Assembly (NCBI GenBank): GCA_019090765.1
Contig: JAHRVJ010000334.1
Span: forward strand, 1 to 6,185
Length of the DNA stretch: 6,185 bases
Direction of reading: 5' to 3'
Source: Ilumatobacteraceae bacterium
GTDB taxonomy: Bacteria; Actinomycetota; Acidimicrobiia; Acidimicrobiales; Ilumatobacteraceae
Shown here piece by piece: positions 5,611-6,185 of the stretch. The notes under the pieces are model-generated. The model was not told the origin of the DNA, ran no database searches, and was given only the letters and a program-made list of their open reading frames with translations. Position 1 is the stretch's first letter, and each line of letters starts with the position of its first letter. Position numbers and translations under genes: made by a program.

Positions 5611-5616
5611 TCAGTC
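5605..5616. repeat. 12-bp palindrome spanning two abutting stop codons
   Basis: GACTGATCAGTC is perfectly self-complementary and centred on the junction 5610/5611. Its left half is the Asp codon and TGA stop of the + gene. Its right half is the same Asp codon and TGA stop of the - strand gene. With no loop it is too short to be an efficient terminator, and there is no T tract on either side. The palindrome follows necessarily from two genes both ending Asp-stop (GAC TGA) with no gap. Confidence 0.9.
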
Positions 5617-6185
5617 GTCGGCAAACCAACGACGTTCCACCTCCGCCGCCTTAGCCTCATCTCCCGCAATCCGAAGGAGATCAGCTAGCCCGTCATAGTG
5701 GGAACGCTGCCAAGGCTCGGCAACAATGAGTGCCTCCAACGCTTCGATGCGTTGGGGGCGTTCGGCGTTTTCGGGAACTCGCGAAGCTGCGAGCAGGGTC
5801 AGCCTTTCAACTCTTGGTAGCCACTCCTGGGCCCATTCGGCATCGACAACAACCGACGCAACACCAAAGTTGAGTTCGCTGAAGGCGGCCGCTGGGTCAG
5901 TGCTCGCGACATCGTCGAGCCGATCGAGGTCGAGAATTCCATCGAGCACGATGATGTCGTCCTGAGCAGTTAGGAACCGCGACGCCTCTCCCGCTGGTCG
6001 TGCAGGTTCGAGTACCCGACGAATGTCGCTTAGCGCGGTGCGCAGCAGCGTGCGTCCCTTCTCAGGTTCGCGGCCAGGCCAGACTGCTTCGACAATCTGT
6101 TCGCGTCGGCCGCCTGCGGATCCGAACGAAGCGAGCACGGTGAGCACCTCAAGGGCCTTCTTCGACTTCCATTCCGATCTACCGA
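5611..6185 (-). CDS. SARP/BTAD-type transcriptional regulator (5' end outside window)
   Basis: This is the 3' part of a - strand gene that continues beyond the right edge; 190 residues are visible. The GTG at 6145-6147 is not the start, because the frame stays open to the edge and encodes GRSEWKSKKALE, the first helix of the winged-helix domain. Visible residues about 1-60 are an OmpR/SARP-like winged helix (WKSKKALEVLTVLASFG, then REQIVEAVWPG and LLRTALSDIRRVLEP). Residues about 85-190 are a bacterial transcriptional activator domain (BTAD), with helical TPR-like segments such as RIEALEALIVAEPWQRSHYDGLADLLRIAGDEAKAAEVERRW. Such proteins bind DNA direct repeats and activate transcription, often of secondary metabolism genes in actinobacteria. 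If it is a simple SARP, only a few residues are missing; the domain could also be the C-terminal part of a large ATPase-containing regulator. Its targets cannot be read from this window. Confidence 0.88.
   Translation of the reverse strand, partial: GRSEWKSKKALEVLTVLASFGSAGGRREQIVEAVWPGREPEKGRTLLRTALSDIRRVLEPARPAGEASRFLTAQDDIIVLDGILDLDRLDDVASTDPAAAFSELNFGVASVVVDAEWAQEWLPRVERLTLLAASRVPENAERPQRIEALEALIVAEPWQRSHYDGLADLLRIAGDEAKAAEVERRWFADD

Noticed and set aside
5611..6147. Complete 178-residue regulator starting at GTG 6147
   Set aside because: The frame continues upstream to the edge and encodes the start of the winged-helix domain, so the gene is cut by the window.

Overview
The window reads as high-GC bacterial DNA (roughly 60 percent GC by eye), most likely from an actinobacterium. 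The main support is a SARP-type regulator (winged helix plus BTAD domain) at the right edge, an OafA-type acyltransferase with a fused SGNH domain, a GTG start, and a YceI-family gene whose start fits leaderless transcription. An acidimicrobial lineage is a guess from general character. I see no tRNA, rRNA, CRISPR array, transposase or phage gene.

Layout, left to right. (1) The 3' part of a + strand gene runs in from outside the window. Its reading frame begins inside a CxxCG zinc-ribbon knuckle, continues through a Pro/Glu/Asp/Thr-rich linker and ends in about eight membrane segments. (2) A convergent - strand gene overlaps it by 4 nt at the stop codons and encodes a complete 665-residue membrane acyltransferase with a C-terminal SGNH/GDSL domain. 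(3) Divergent from that, across only 66 bp, is a + strand YceI-family protein. (4) A 326-bp non-coding stretch (3818-4143) holds the most unusual DNA of the window: a C-rich flank, two long near-perfect hairpins related to each other by compensated base changes, a G-rich flank with a canonical G-quadruplex motif, an 11-bp-period direct repeat, and a small hairpin touching a strong Shine-Dalgarno sequence. (5) A + strand gene encodes a membrane-anchored extracytoplasmic protein of 488 residues with a transthyretin/Ig-like domain, a short RTX-like Asp/Gly nonapeptide block, a second beta-rich region and an NTF2-like C-terminal region. (6) Abutting it with no spacer at all, on the - strand, is the 3' part of the SARP/BTAD regulator gene, which continues past the right edge.

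The genes do not form one operon; orientations alternate (+, -, +, +, -). A loose common theme is the cell envelope: acyl transfer to a glycan or other surface acceptor, a lipid-binding YceI protein, an anchored exported protein and a zinc-ribbon membrane protein. No shared pathway can be demonstrated from this window. Coding is very compact at the convergent ends (4-nt overlap and 0-nt gap), which makes the long structured gap at 3818-4143 stand out.
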